A stretch of DNA of 64,000 nucleotides from Styela clava (GCF_964204865.1 NC_135258.1:16793001-16857000), one strand, 5' to 3'. Shown: positions 21,978 to 35,602, counted from the stretch's first letter. The notes: generated by a model not told the origin, from the sequence alone. Program-made: numbers and translations.

Positions 21978-24900
21978 CTACCGCTTATTATTGACTGCGT
22001 CTAGAACAGAATCTGGCATAGGATACCCTCTTGTTTCTGGGATGAAACGCAGAAATAAATATCCGCCCAGTAGTGCCATCCCGCCCATCGCCAACATTGG
22101 TAGATTCTGTTCACCGGCTGCCTGGCCTGGAATGAAGTACATTTTCCTTAAGTAAATAAATGACTCAAAAGAAACTGTTCAACCTTAACTTATTGAACAG
22201 CCAACTTGTGACGACATAATGTGTCATACAATATTTTATACCATGTATCATTTAAGTTTGTCCTTTCAAAAAAGTAATTTCCAGTGCAAATATCTTAAAA
22301 AAGATTATTAGAACCTTTCCAGATTCAATAGCTCAAACGAGAATCTGCATATCATGTTACAAAATACAGCAACCTCCTTCGCAGACTAGAAGGTGAAGTA
22401 TCATTGTTCAATAATTCTCACCTGCGAAGAACAGAAAAGGCATAACAATTCCTCCTAATCTTGCACTGGCCGAGGCTAAACCTAGTGATGTACTTCGTAC
22501 AAGAGTAGGTGTTATCTCTCCAATCACCACATACATCATAAAAAATGCGCCAGTAATTGCGAATTTTCCAAGCAAAACAAAGGCATTTGCTAAAATCGGC
22601 TGATCTAAAAATAATGAGCAAAAAGGCTCGTTACAGCATTATTATATATTTTCCACACATACTCGTCCAATTCATATACAGTATACGCCTCGCAACAAAG
22701 ACCGATACCCCCATAGGGTTTTCAACTACGTTGGATTATGTGCCCGAACTGAAAGATCTTACTTCTTTCGAAAAACATAATAGCTACATAGAAAAAACGG
22801 CCTAGGTTGAATTTTAAAAATGATTAATAATACAAACTCTCCCCTAAAAATAAGACCGATAGCGCGACCTATTTGATAGCAATTCAACGGCATTATGAGG
22901 ATGATATGGTCACATCCTCCCAAAATAAGCCCTAGTGTTATTTTTCGAAAGAAATTGAATTAAGAGCCTGTCTTATTTCTGGGGAAACACGGTATGAGTT
23001 GTAACATGATCAGAGTTTTTTCGTGACGAAGTAGAAAACACACCAAGACGAACAATCATAAGTATGGTAATGTCATGCTTACTTTCTTTAGTAAATGGTA
23101 CAACAGTGCAAGAAGTCCCACCAACGATAAGAAACAAAAAACATATTCTTGATCTCCCGTAACGTTGAATTAGGAAATAAGTTGACAGAATCGCGGGAAT
23201 TTCCACCAATCCAGATAGAAAAATATTGAGGAGCCGATTCCCACTGAGTTGTGAAGGATTGAGTGAAATTCCAAAATAAATCGTTGCAGAGATGAAACTA
23301 AAATAAGTTAACATATACGTTTAATTCGAAAATACCATTGAAATGAGGTGAAACGACACATTGTAACGATATAGTGTGAGCTTTGATCCCGAACTGTCTT
23401 TTTTTGTATTTTGACCTTGGTCCGAAAATGGCCAAATAAGCAAAATGCCACCGCTCGAATATAAATTTTATTTGAGTTTATTTATTTTAGACTACCTGTT
23501 AGATTTGACCTCGCACGCCTCACACTGTATGCCATTTATATGTCTCTATTATATAAACAATCCCAGACAAATTATGTTCCATCTTTATTATCTTAATTTT
23601 CTGTTGACTGTGACTTATTATTGCACCACAGTGAAGACTTATGTAGTGAAACTTTATCTCCGGGTTTTGAGATAAAATGCTTCTGAATCCTTATTCTATA
23701 CGGCAGGGGTCCGCAACTACGGGGTGACGACCCAAATTTGGGTCGCGAAGCCCTCCGCACTGGGTCGCAAAACAATTTAAATTTTCCATAAATATGAGCA
23801 TCGCGTCTGCGTAGCGTATTTATGTATAACAACTTTATAAATCTCTGATTATAATCATGAAATTTTCCCCCGAGTGTACACTTCCTTATTTACTGCCGTA
23901 ACATTGGCCAATCAGCATAAGTGCAAAATTTGAAGTAACAATCAACGTTTCAGAAGCGCTCATCAGTCTTTCGTGGTTGTGAACATTACCTCGTTTTGGC
24001 GGTTTCCGCGTGTTGTTTGTTAGTTTTTAGTTGTGTTTTGGTAAATATAAGTCCTAATCAAATAACTCAATAATCATTTTGCTGTGTTGAAGTTTTATTT
24101 TAAATGCATTAATCAAAAAAAATTAATCTAGAAATAGATGTGATAGACTAGGCCAAACTTTTCTACCGGCACATTTAAATGAATGGTTGTTGAATGTATT
24201 GAATTAAAATGATTAAAATGATGAGATTTGTCCATTCTAAATTAAATAGTTAGGGTGCTGTTACATTTGTTATTGTCAGATATTTTTGGTTAAATTCAAA
24301 ATTTAGCGGGGTTGGGAATTTTAAAGGTAGTTTTAGCCACAAATAATGTTGACAAACTGGTTACTGAAGAATACTCCAAAAAAGCAGCTAGCGGAGAATA
24401 CAACGGAGAAGGTTAGTGAGAACAGAACACAGCATGCACCTTCAAACATCCTTGCGTCTTCAAGCAGTGGGGATCAACGCCCAACAAAAAACTCATCTCC
24501 TCACCCTCATCGAATAGAAATACATCACTCAAACCATCCTTATAAGCGGAGGTACAGCGAAGAATTTATAAAGCTCGGTTTCAAGTGTATTTTTATAAAT
24601 GATGAGTCACGTCCTCAATGTGTTGTTTGTTCCGGTGTTCTTACCAACGAGAGCCTGAAAGCAGTGAGATTGAAACGCCATCTTGCAGCGAAGCATCCAG
24701 AATTCATTGACAAACCAATACATTTTTCCGCCGATCAGAAAAAGAATTGTTAGGCGAAAAGAAAACAATGACAAAGTATCTCACAATCTTAGAAAAATCT
24801 CAAAAGGCATTGTATGAAGTGGCATATTTAATCGCAAAAGATAAAAAAAAAAAACACACACACCATTGGAGAAACACTAATCAAAACTATTGCAATTAGT

Positions 24901-27900
24901 CAAAGTATGAATGGAGTCAAGGTAACTAAGGGAATGAAAGAAATACCAATGTATGTAGATACCATTCGCCGACGTATCAGCGAAATGGGGCAAGATATTA
25001 GGTGCCAACTGAGTGATAGAGTCAAATGAGGAAATTACGCTTTGCAATTAGATGAATCCACGGATACGTCTGGTTTAGCGCAGTTGATTGTGTTCATTAG
25101 GTATATAGCCAATGGGAAGTTTGAAAAGGAGTTACTCATGTGCGTGGCGCTTTCTGGAACATGCACTGGTAAAGACATATTCTCAACAGTGGCGACGAGA
25201 CTACAGAATGATGGATTATCATGGGAGCGGTGTATTAGCATTTGTACTGCTGGGGCTGAGGCCATGACGGGAAAACAAAGGTTTTTTAGCAAGAGTATTA
25301 GAAATTGCGCCTCATATTAATTTTACGCATTGCATTCTTCATAAGGAAAATCTGACTAGCAAAACATTGGACAACAATTAGAATTAAAGATCGCATTTGA
25401 TGGCAAAAGAAGTTTGGCTGAATTTTCGATTTCAGCTGCAAAGAATATCCGGAGTTATCAGCTGCTGCAATGAATGTTCTGTTGCCATTTAGAACTACCT
25501 ACTTATGTGAAAAGATTTTTCCTGCGTTTTCATACATAAAAAACAAATAAAGATCAAGGCTAAAAGTAGAAGATGATCTTCGAATTGCTGTCTCCCAAAT
25601 TGAACCTCGAATTGATATGTTGTGTTCAAAACACAACGCTAATAATTCGCATTAGTCATAATAAACGCTATTATTCACGAATTTATGTGATAAGTTTCAT
25701 ATAATTTTGTGCAAGAAAATTGCTAGTGTCAATAATAGTCTTAACTTTACCTAATAAAGAGTAAAGAGGCATTGTATATGCCTTTTTAGCCATTTTCAAT
25801 ACTTTATAATATTATATATTACTTTATTAATATATGAAAGAAATCAAGATTTCATAATTATAAATAAATTATTAATAAAAAATATTAAAATCATAACTAA
25901 TTACATGTTTACCAAATGCTTGGGTCGCGAAAAATTAGAAAAAAAAATTTAGGTCGCGCTAAAAAGTAGTTGCGGACCCCTGCTATACGGCACTGTGGAA
26001 TTGTGTGAGTGTCGTTTAATATTGAGATTTGTCTTGGATTTAGTTTAGCATAGGGGTGCGCGTTTCGTGAAATATGCCATATAAATTTTGCTTAATGAGG
26101 CCGTATTTAGTATTGATGGCTATCATTGTGAATGTTATCTTATCATTCTGCCATTGCTTATTTATTTATAGTGCATCCGTGTCGTTATAAATTAGTTTTA
26201 TCGTTGGTCTTCAAGTTTCTGTGCTGTAGCAGCATTTTACTCATATGTGGAGATTGATGAATACAGTTCGTTTTCTAAGGATCTCGTTGCCTCTTTACTA
26301 TTTTAGTTTTGCAGTTACTAGAAGCTTAGAGATTGCGCATAATTCTTCAAGACGGGTGCGGGTGAAAATATAACTCCACTACAACAACGTTGAGTGGATT
26401 GGAATTCACGTTCCAACTTTACACTACCAATAAAATATACGAACCCTGTGAGATACATAACACAACTTCGTACACGCAATGTAGGATTCTTCATCATATG
26501 CAGATAACTGGCTTCTTTTTCAAGGTCAAAATTATCTAATGATACTTTTTTTTCTTCTATCTCCTGAACAATGGCATTAGATGATAGATGAAAATCTCGT
26601 TTATAAAAAATATCTCTGAAGCAATATACAAGAATATATCCCAACACGAATACCTCTTTTGTTGACAAATTTTGAAACACTTTTTCGACATCAGCATTTT
26701 TCCCGTTAACACTGGCAATTTTCTTTGTCAAAATTTTGGCTTCTTCGATTCTCCCACTGACTATCAGCCAACGTAGAGACTCAGGCAACAACCTGAAACA
26801 TTTTGCTATATTTAATGTGGTTTGTTTGATACTTTGGTTTTTGGCATAAAGTAGTGTTTGAGTTTGCTTGTCTTATATAACGTCGCTAGTAGTTATACCC
26901 AGCAAAACTATCACCTAACGAGCCAGCATTAGAACATAGGTGTATATACAGGGTGTCCAAAAAGTTCCGCCCGATTTCATATAGCAATACCAATCGCAAA
27001 TTTGAATAAATTTTTTTGTATGATAAATGGAGACTATAACATCCAACATCTATAACATCTAATTAGATACAGGCTGGCTATATCTTTTTTATAATTAAAA
27101 AAATAATATGGGATTCTAAAGACTTTATAATCGGGCCAAACTTTTTGGACACCCTGTATATCCACAGACACGGAATTTGCTAGTCAGTAGGGCTGGGCAT
27201 TTCGAATCGAATAGTAAATTATTTGCAAATTTTGAATCGCCGCCATCTTGTTTTCCTTTCTTCCGCCAATTGTCGAGGTGAATACCTCAAATTTTTTTAA
27301 TCGAAGCCATATTTTTTCGACGCAATTCTGACATATGACTATTTTCTACAGTCAGGTATTGATAAAACTTGTTTCTTATTGTGTGTGAACGCTCAGCAAT
27401 CTGTCTTAGTGATGTTTTCGGTAATTCATTTGTTGACAGGACCAATTACAATGAAAAGCCGCATACAATTATATATATATCTCCCAAGTATTCAAGATTC
27501 GATTCGAAAAAAATATTCGATTTTGAAATTATCAGGTATTCGAAAATGCCCAGCCTTAGTAGTCAGTACCAGTATGTTGGAGCTGAATTCCCCACGTTAG
27601 CGGTCAAGGTGGGGGTGGCTGTCGGAATATGGAGTGTTTTTTTTTAATCGAAACAGTGGTATTTTAAGTTGAATATCAGGTCCCATGAGACGCGGAAAAT
27701 ATTTAAAAATAAAACATAAAAATAATAGCCTTCAAGCGCCTTTTTCCATCTTTAAGTATATACTAAAAATTTAAAATTGATTGTTTCATTAGTTGAGAAT
27801 TTTTCCGAACAACAACAAAAATTTAACAAAACAGTGAATATGTTCAGTTCGTGTCGAATACAATCACGTCATTATATTAAACCTACCATATCAATGGGAT

Positions 27901-30490
27901 GTATAAAATACCGACACAGCTAGTTGCCCACAAGTACCATCGCCAGTAGGGGAACAAGTATCCAAAAATTGGAGATATCATATATCCAACTGAATAGGCA
28001 ATGCTGCACATAGCTCCGATCTCAGTTTTGCGTTTTTCACCCAAAAATTCTGTAGCTGTGATATTGTAAAATATGATGGTATATTACAGATCAAACTTTG
28101 ACATGAATTATTTTTTGGGGTACAGCGGTAAAGATTTTAGTATAAATAGACTTCCATTCACTTAAACGTGGAATTCTTCCACCGTTTTACATTTGTGTTG
28201 TTTTCAGCCAAGACCCTAACGAGTGATGAGTCGATGCAGCGCCCCTGGTTTCTGTACCCTATGCCACACAAATGACGGATATAAATGCAGGATGTTGGGT
28301 CTTTTCAATCCAGCGTTCAAAGATTTGCTTCGAATCACATGAATTTATCACATTTTATCAACATATATATATCATCTTTCAAATATACGGTAAAAACATT
28401 CTATGTCTATTTCAAAGTGTAAGTTCCACAAGAGACTTACCCAAAACAAACGTGCAAACATATCTGATTATTCCAGTAAATCCAGAAAGAAAAACAAAGA
28501 CGGCGTAGGATATGTAATTCCATGAACAACCAACTACGCCGACCATTACAAATTGCAAGAATGAGAATACAAGAATTATGGGACGACGTCCGAATCTAGA
28601 GTATTATAAATCAATATTAGAATACAAGTGAAGAGTGTATTAGAAAACAAAATGATCTTATCTAATATCTTTTTATTGTTTGAGGGCGACACATATATGA
28701 TAAACAATACAATTTTATTTCGAACTTTCGTCTTCTCTGTAACACAGAACATGGAAAATGAACAACACAGACTAAGTCGATGGGAAGATTGTGAAATACG
28801 CAAAACCTAGAGAAAAGTTTACCGCAAGTGACTTGACCAAAACTTGTGGCCATTCACACAAACGGTAGAACGCGTTACACATCTCACATCGGCGAATAAA
28901 GTCATAAACGGCATATATAAACACGGGAATATATCATTCACATGGAGCTTACTTGTAAATAACTTTGATGAATGTGGCATTATCGAAATTGAACGATATG
29001 AATTGCACTTTCTCAAACTTGACACCCATTTGGGCCAATTTTATTGCCAAAATATCATATCATCACGTAACCCTAAATACCCCCCCCCCCCCCCATTTAA
29101 ATTATCTGTTCCATCTCACTTCTAAGTTGTATTTTGACTCAAGTTACACAAGCTAATCTTTGTTGGTAGGCTATTGTTTTGTCATTGTGGCAGTTAATTT
29201 GCTGTTATGTATGCGCCTGAATGCGCGTAGTAATCAGTAAAGTTTTAATATCATTTCAACCAAACATTCGAATTCACCAATCTAAGTGCCCGACTGCCCG
29301 GTATAAAAAATTTTACCCCTAAATCAAAACAAAAATATGGACACATGTCAAAATAAGGATGTTTCTTAGAAATAAGGACGTTATGGCAGCCCTGATTATA
29401 GGTAATGTTATATTAACGATGCTAAATACTAACCTGTCTGCCAAGTTTGAAAAAAATTGTGCTAATAAAAGTCCGGCCATATATAGTGAAGCTGTTATCG
29501 GAACTTTCCACCCGTTTTCACAGACCAGACCAAACTGAAAAATAAAGATATAAATAAATATCAGACACACAGAATTATAAAGTACTCATGAAGTTTAAAT
29601 CACTACATATTTCTATGGAATTTAGCAATGTTAATAATTAATGTGAAACTGCAGTTTGTTTGAAGATTTGTCTGAAAAGAGCTTTGGATACAAATTCTAA
29701 CTACGTTTAACCCGATAACACTCTGAAGTTTTCAGTTTTTGCCATAGCAACATACATTGTATTTCGTAAAATATGAAAATCTACAAACCAATTAAGCAAG
29801 AAAATCAGAGGTACAAAGTGCTAACTAACTAGTTATTGATACCTCTGCAATGACGGTATTATCGTCTTCATATATCCCTTCAGCTTTGCATAGAACTGTA
29901 TTGTTTTCATGAAGTACGCCGCATTGATTGAAAGTGTTCTGTTCTTGAAAAAAGCTCTGATTCAAGGACATAGGATGTGAAATGTCCTGCGAAAAATGTT
30001 CATTTATATGTGCTTTCGATTCCGTTTTCAAAAATATTCAAACTATAGAATTGTATATATTAATTCTTATAATCGTCGGTAAATTCTATGTAATTGAACG
30101 TTTCATTTGCACACCGTCTGAGTTCAATGTATACTTATTCGTGAACACGCCTCGATATTTATTTGATAGGAATTTTTATATCGAAAATTAGCCCGTGTTT
30201 CTTTCGGCTGCTTCGCTAAATATATAATGTGTTTTCAGCAGTCGTTCACAACACTCCCACAGTCTAAATTGGAATGCGGGCTGAATACTATCCATGAAAA
30301 CCTAACTACTCACCTGAGAACCATTTCCAATATCCCTGGTAGAACAATAAAACCTCGTTGGGTACTGGGTATAAGCAAACATCAATAATGGCAATGCATT
30401 TGGAACCAGTGAAAGTAGCAGTAACACGGATACTCGTTTCTGATATTTTCCAAATGAACCAATGTCCTCAAGAAGATCTTGATAATCCAT
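21978..30490 (-). CDS. SLC22-family organic ion transporter (organic cation transporter-like), complete
   Basis: Plasma-membrane major facilitator carrier of the organic cation/carnitine/anion family; substrate not predictable. Ten exons: 30490-30314, 29986-29843, 29534-29434, 28595-28441, 28055-27887, 26792-26654, 26563-26445, 23297-23044, 22589-22422 and 22117-21978. They join in phase into 521 codons plus TAG, against roughly 550 in the family. The start MDYQDLLEDIGSFGKYQKR is the SLC22 N-terminus, followed by TM1 and a Cys-containing extracellular loop (about 38-110). Then come FGLVCENGWKVPITASLYMA, the MFS signature LADRFGRRP (about 137-146), PESLRWL (about 252-258), SGLVEIPA with RYGR, and PETRG (about 502-506). 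The exon-7 donor (GTTCGT) is weak but the only one that keeps phase and gives MYLTGF-ISATIYFG. Intron 7 (23298-26444) contains a hAT transposon; intron 5 holds two MITEs. The transporter itself looks intact. Confidence 0.93.
23704..25982 (+). mobile_element. hAT transposon, internally deleted, in SLC22 intron 7
   Basis: Perfect 17-bp terminal inverted repeats (CAGGGGTCCGCAACTAC at 23704-23720; complement at 25966-25982) flanked by a perfect 8-bp target duplication CTATACGG (23696-23703, 25983-25990). Length is 2279 bp. Subterminal GGTCGCG motifs occur at both ends. It lies antisense to the host gene in an intron, so it should be spliced out. The exact ends and target duplication suggest a fairly recent insertion despite the damaged transposase. 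Confidence 0.93.
24346..25560 (+). pseudogene. hAT transposase remnant (ZBED5/SCAND3-like)
   Basis: The first frame (24346-24753) starts MLTNWLLKNTPKKQLAEN and carries a BED-type zinc finger: YSEEFIKLGFKCIF, then CVVCSGVLTNESLK and RLKRHLAAKHPEF (C..C...H....H). It ends at a stop. After frame changes, 25042-25320 reads LDESTDTSGLAQLIVFIRYI (the DDE-domain start of this hAT subfamily). A C-terminal piece near 25480-25560 (LPFRTTYLCEKIFPAFSYIK) is the end of the dimerisation domain. The middle of the catalytic domain is missing, so it cannot be active by itself. Confidence 0.82.
26949..27156. mobile_element. mariner-type MITE in SLC22 intron 5
   Basis: CAGGGTGTCCAAAAAGTTCC at the left and the inverted GGGCCAAACTTTTTGGACAC at the right form inverted repeats of about 27 bp with 2 mismatches, flanked by TA dinucleotides. 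The ACAGGGTGTCCAAAAAGT start is typical of mariner ends. At 208 bp it has no coding capacity. Confidence 0.8.
27188..27558. mobile_element. hAT-type MITE in SLC22 intron 5
   Basis: Terminal repeats TAGGGCTGGGCATTTCGAA and, read inward from the right, TAAGGCTGGGCATTTTCGAA. The flanks CTAGTCAG (27180-27187) and GTAGTCAG (27559-27566) match in 7 of 8 positions, as a hAT target duplication would. Length 371 bp, non-coding, about 30 bp from the mariner-type MITE. Confidence 0.7.
29080..29094 (+). repeat. Poly(C) tract
   Basis: Fifteen consecutive C residues in SLC22 intron 3. The length is likely variable or a sequencing weak spot. Confidence 0.9.
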
Positions 30491-32797
30491 TTATCCGAAG
30501 TTTATTTTAAAATATTTTGGTGTAAAGTTGCTCTGGTTATGAGAAAAAGGGCGCGCGTAAAATTGATTTGATTCAATTTTCAACTTAAAGATTCCAAAAA
30601 GTCGTTTAGTGACGACAAATTCGTTCAACGTTCGAAAATTCGAATCAACGTTTTTCAGTCTATAAACTGTCAGGAGATTAGCCACAGCCTTTCGTCCAAA
30701 TTATCAGTGTCGATTTGCTATGCAATTAACCAACTATTCAACGTTCCAATGCTTAGGCGAAAGTAATATGTTGGTAATATGGACTGCTCTTCGGCGACGA
30801 CGAATTCAGTAAGATCGCGACATTCTCTCCAATATTCATCTCCAAACGTTTCAATCTGAGAAACACACGCTTAGCAATAATGACCGTTTTATGGCAATGA
30901 GTTCATAGCTATGGGTCAACACTCAAGCTAAAAGGCGGTACAAATGCACTAATCTGTATGGCTAACGCATTTAACAACACCACAGAAAGTAATTACATTG
31001 CACGCAATTCCTTACTAACAACATCGGATTTGAATTTTGATAAAAATTCTACAGCTTCGTTATGCCAATGCGAGCCTCCTTCATTTGATACGGTACTATA
31101 TACTCCATATCGCACTTTCAAATAATTGCTTGTGGCGCCTGATTATTTTATTTGTGAAATTAACCTAACAATGCCGGTAATTTTTGGAAGACTTCATCCA
31201 ACAATCCAAGGGCCTAATTTAGATATTTTCTACACATTATAATGGCAAGAATTACTTTAGTGTCGGCTCATTTGTTAAATATATTTAATATTACCTATCG
31301 ATCATAGTGCCAGTTGAAGTATGTTTTCTAAGTGAAGTCATAATTCTGGAATTCATGAAATAAAAAATATCAAAATTTAATAAGGCGTCATTTGACTAAT
31401 CCATCATATCACAGTTGTTATATATGAATCCACTTGAAAGCAATTAATCCAATTGTTGATAATATTTGTTTTCTGTTCCGAATTTCGTGTTAGATTTTGC
31501 GAACTATATTCTCAGTCTCAAACATGAATTTTCAACAAGCTTGGAGGCATGGTCTGTATATAGCTCACTGACGCTAAGTAAGAATGAAGGAGTTGCGTAC
31601 AGGCTTAATTTTAACAAGAAACGTTTCGTAAGCAACCTGAATCAGCGAATTTTTATACAATCTTGTTGCTGAACTTTCATTAATTAAATTTAAGCTACTC
31701 TAGTATTGCGCTCACTTATAATTCTCCAAACAAGATCTTATATCGATAGATATGAATTATATAGTTAGAAAAGTTATAATCGGAAAAAGAACTTCCTTCC
31801 ATCTGCGTGACTCGGAAGTATAAACAAATCTATACTATAAACTGGGTGATGTTCACGAGACACGCTGACACGAGAAGCATGAATCATCATCACAGAACCT
31901 GTGAATATATTCTCATCCACATAAAACAGGAAAGACATGACAGCAGACAAATCAATCGATTTTGTCTAAATCCAGTCTAGAGTCTAGAACATGACAGATT
32001 TGACTGTTTAGAAATGAATCTTGGCGATTTCTAACTATAACATCTCAACCAAGATAACTTTCCACATTTGGAAAAAAGTCATGGCTGTAAATATGGCACT
32101 TTTTGGCTTCGAATTGCTAGCTATCCCTTTAAAGAAAAAGTATTCAGGCGAAAAAGCTAGCTGCACATTTCTCACTGAATTTGTTTAAAGTCAGGTTGAC
32201 AATAAATTTGCATAGCAATTTTCCTCGGAAATTTATGCGTTTTAACTCATCATTTCTGAAAAGACCCCTGCTAATGCCATAAATCGACAACAAAAAGAAA
32301 TTATTTTTGTGAGTGCAACTACTGGGAAGTCCAAGTTATGAATGAAGCTGAGGCTCGCGGTTTCACAAGTTATTTGTATCTGGCCTTCCTGTATTAAAGG
32401 TTGTACACCCCTGATGTACAGCATTAGATTATCAAATGCGAACTTAACACCCTCCAAGCTGGAAAAACATGCCAAGAACAGGCACGGATAGTTACTGTGT
32501 ATTTCGAGCGAGACGCGGGCACGTTTGACTGCGAGGCACGGAAATTGCATTTGTGCAAGGCAAGCACGCATTCTAAATTCAACAATACTAACCAATGGTA
32601 TACTTCAACGCAACAAATGGAAAAAATTACGAAGATTGAAGAAAGTTTACAGTTTTGAGTGCTCTCGACGGATATTATCATTTTTTTGAATCAGAAAGTC
32701 AATTACTGAAACAATGGCTAGATTGTCATAAATTTATTATTTCATGTTTAACTATTATGACACTACTTTGTAATATTCGTTATTGCAAATACTCAGA
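30491..32797. other. Intergenic, upstream of the SLC22-type gene
   Basis: AT-rich with no convincing coding stretch. The SLC22 promoter should be near 30500-31000, but I recognise no elements. The open frames around 32242-32681 on the minus strand have no recognisable domain or plausible splice context. Confidence 0.4.
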
Positions 32798-33086
32798 CGA
32801 GAATATCGGTCAGAGACCGAAGACTTATTGATCGAAAGTTAGGAGATCCCCCAAAACAGCGCCCTTACTTCATAGTAACACCTTGTGTCCCATCACTAAT
32901 TAATTAATAACTCGCTAATTATACGACATAATTCATCCAAAATCAATAGGTACGACATATAATTAATGCACATGCAAAATTTTGAGCAGATTCAATCTCG
33001 CCTTCGTGAGATATCGCGTGCATCTAACAGACAGACAAACAGGCAAATACCTATCAACATACTTACCGATTAGAATCGATAAGTAA
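32798..33086 (+). mobile_element. Unclassified ~290-bp element, copy 1
   Basis: Starts CGAGAATATCGGTCAGAGAC and ends in a small hairpin, CTTACCGATTAGAATCGATAAG then TAA. It contains an ACAGACAGACAAACAGGC-type tract. Two more copies, at 50680-50967 and 51359-51649, share both ends. No coding capacity. Confidence 0.7.
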
Positions 33087-33362
33087 TAGGTATGACGTAG
33101 TTAATGACTCGTGTCTTTCGTAAATAACTCCTAAATATGAGACTAACTATGAAAATGATGGGCCAATACCAAATTTCAGCTACGTAGAATGGTTTATTCA
33201 CTCAGTCAGTATTGTATCAGTATTTTATGTCAATACATTCCGTAGGCGCATATGTATAAAATACATGAGCTCTTTCAATCGCTAATCCCATCTCGTGCAA
33301 TCTATATCATACATATATATATCAGAATATACATGGCCATTGAATTATTATTAATAAAAAAT

Positions 33363-33470
33363 CTGTCGGCGAATTTTGGAAAAAAAAACTGTGCTGATGA
33401 AAGTCCGGCCATATATATAGAGAGAAACTGCAATAGGAACTTCCCATCCGTTTTCACAGACCAATTCAAA
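33363..33470 (-). pseudogene. Orphan relic of SLC22 exon 3
   Basis: Minus strand reads as an altered copy of exon 3 at 29434-29534: an intact-looking CTAG acceptor, then FELVCENGWEVPI and, after a shift in a TATATA run, YMAGLSSAQFFF and FADRF. It has lost the GT donor and is 108 bp instead of 101 because of indels. It lies 3 kb upstream of the real gene, which suggests a decayed tandem paralogue or a copied segment. Confidence 0.75.
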
Positions 33471-33559
33471 CTAGAAAAAAGAGAATACGTAGCAAGCATA
33501 AAGTTTCGGAAAACCAGGTACAAATACTCTGACGTTATGGGATTTAACAATCTCATGTT

Positions 33560-35602
33560 TCATATATATAATAAACTCAAGCTTGCAGGAGTCGTAACGG
33601 AACACGTGAGTGAAATTAGGCAATTTATGTTGCACTCATTACGCCAATAGTTCCAAACTTCAGTGGTCAAACTCGGTTGGCCGTGATATTTCATCAGTTT
33701 ACTGTCACTGTGCCAATCATGCCAATTTTTGTGCTTAAAGTTTTTCCAAGAACTTCAATTATATATATGAACCTGATACGAGTTTACTACAGATGTAATC
33801 AAATCCTGGATTCGGGAAGAAGTTGTTGTTTATTTGCTATACCAAATCAGACATATATTTGTGAATAGCCAGCCAGGGAATATTTCGGGATAGGTTACCT
33901 GTCATTCTGCAGAAGATGCTCAAATGACTTCACTTTCACTTTTGTTACCCTAGCGGAATATTACAAGACGGAAATTCACGTGTATTTGAAACCTTACTTT
34001 ATATGTTTAATCCGGAGGTATCCGGAAGATGAGTAAGCTGAGAAGCTCAAAATAATGTCCTTGAAAAGTATTTACTGCAAATTTCAATTCAGTGGAAGTT
34101 TCGCAGATGTAATGATGTTTCCGCGAGATGGCGTTCCGAGTTGAAGTTGACGAATTCATCCATAGTATGTTCGATTGAGGTCATTTTGAACTGAATTTAT
34201 ATTTATGTTTTAATATGGTTTTCCACCAGAGTGCAGTGGCCTAACTAAAAAATTTACGATCCAAACACTGTATTATTAAAAATGCATGAAATAGAGGCAT
34301 TCTGGGTATTCTGCCAGCCAGCGTTTAAAGGCACCTCTCTCGCAAACATAAACCTATGTTTCGCCTTTAGTGCGCCATTGGCCTGCAACTCTCTTATCAA
34401 TACTCCTAAAAGTGAGCAAACATAAATAATGGGATATGTGAAATTACTTAAATTAACTTTGAAGAATTCAAGTGAAATATTGTATACAGGTTATTTATGA
34501 ACTTCTCCTAAGCATAGAGTTGGTTTAATCCAATAGCATAGAACTTTTAAAGCTTGTTTCCGACTTGGCCCTGTACCCAGAACGGCTAATAGTGACATAC
34601 ACATATAATATGATGTACACACGAAAGGTTGCTGTCTTTACGTGCTTTCATTGCTCAAATTATGGCCTCCTGAATTTAAAAAAATCCTTTCGGCCCTTGC
34701 CGTGAAAGAATTGACTAAAGAGCATGATTCGTCAATGTTAAAATACAGAATTTAGGAATGTGATTCAATTCAACATATATCTCAATTCTGTATTTTCACA
34801 CAAAAGGCTACGAATTCACTCACCGAATGTCTGGTAAAAGAAAACTGGCTTAATAGTGTTTGTGTCGGTACACGGGCCAATTGTGATTACATACTAAAAC
34901 GGTTGCTATCTATGTACAATCAATTTACGAAATATTCAAATAAAACAGAGAATAACAATTAAATATATAATATGCTGTCCTATTTGAGCATTCATCTTTC
35001 TTATTATCCAAATCCAAATCTTGTTATTGTTTATATTATTTTGTAATGTAAGAATGTTATTTAGAGTTTATCCCCGTGATTAGCTGAGCCCAATCAATGG
35101 AAAGGCGATTGGCTTGATTAGATTGAGACCTCTCATTATTTGGTCGATAGTGTGCGGTTTACAATGCGCCATCAAAGGAACTTTGTTGAGCGAAGCGAAC
35201 CGATTTGTCATGACGAGGGAAGAAGTGCCGCTGGAAAATGCTATAGCGCGCGGGACGAGGAAACTCAATAACGCAACTCAGCTGGAGAGCTTAAAAATTC
35301 AGTTTGGCATAGTTGCCAACCAGTCTGTGTCTTCGACAGCGCAGGGTCAGAGATTTTAAGCATTAGGCTTCACAGCAGTTTTCTCAGCGTGTACATACTG
35401 TCCGTGCTGTGAGTTTTTGTAGAAAAGAATAGGCAAAGCCTGCTGAGCATACATCACAGTGTGAGACTAATCTGAATGAAAGTACATATCAATCCAAAAG
35501 CTAATTACCGGAATATATTGGAAGTCAAACGGCGCCGCATAAAGTACAACATATTGTTGTTGCAGATTATTTTTCTTTGTGAACTTGTAACTATATAAAA
35601 CC
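33560..35602. other. Intergenic and upstream region of the Zic gene
   Basis: No gene found. Inverted CCAAT-type motifs (CCCAATCAATGG and GGCGATTGGC) lie close together at 35089-35112, the likeliest promoter-proximal feature by sequence. TATATAAA at about 35592-35599 is only a few bases before the start codon, too close to serve a leader for that ATG. The transcription start is not determined. Confidence 0.35.

Noticed and set aside
32242..32681. Two overlapping minus-strand open frames of 117 and 85 codons
   Set aside because: Shared region in two frames, no domain, no consistent splice context.
33252..33650. 132-codon plus-strand open frame
   Set aside because: Overlaps the SLC22 exon-3 relic in antisense; no independent support.
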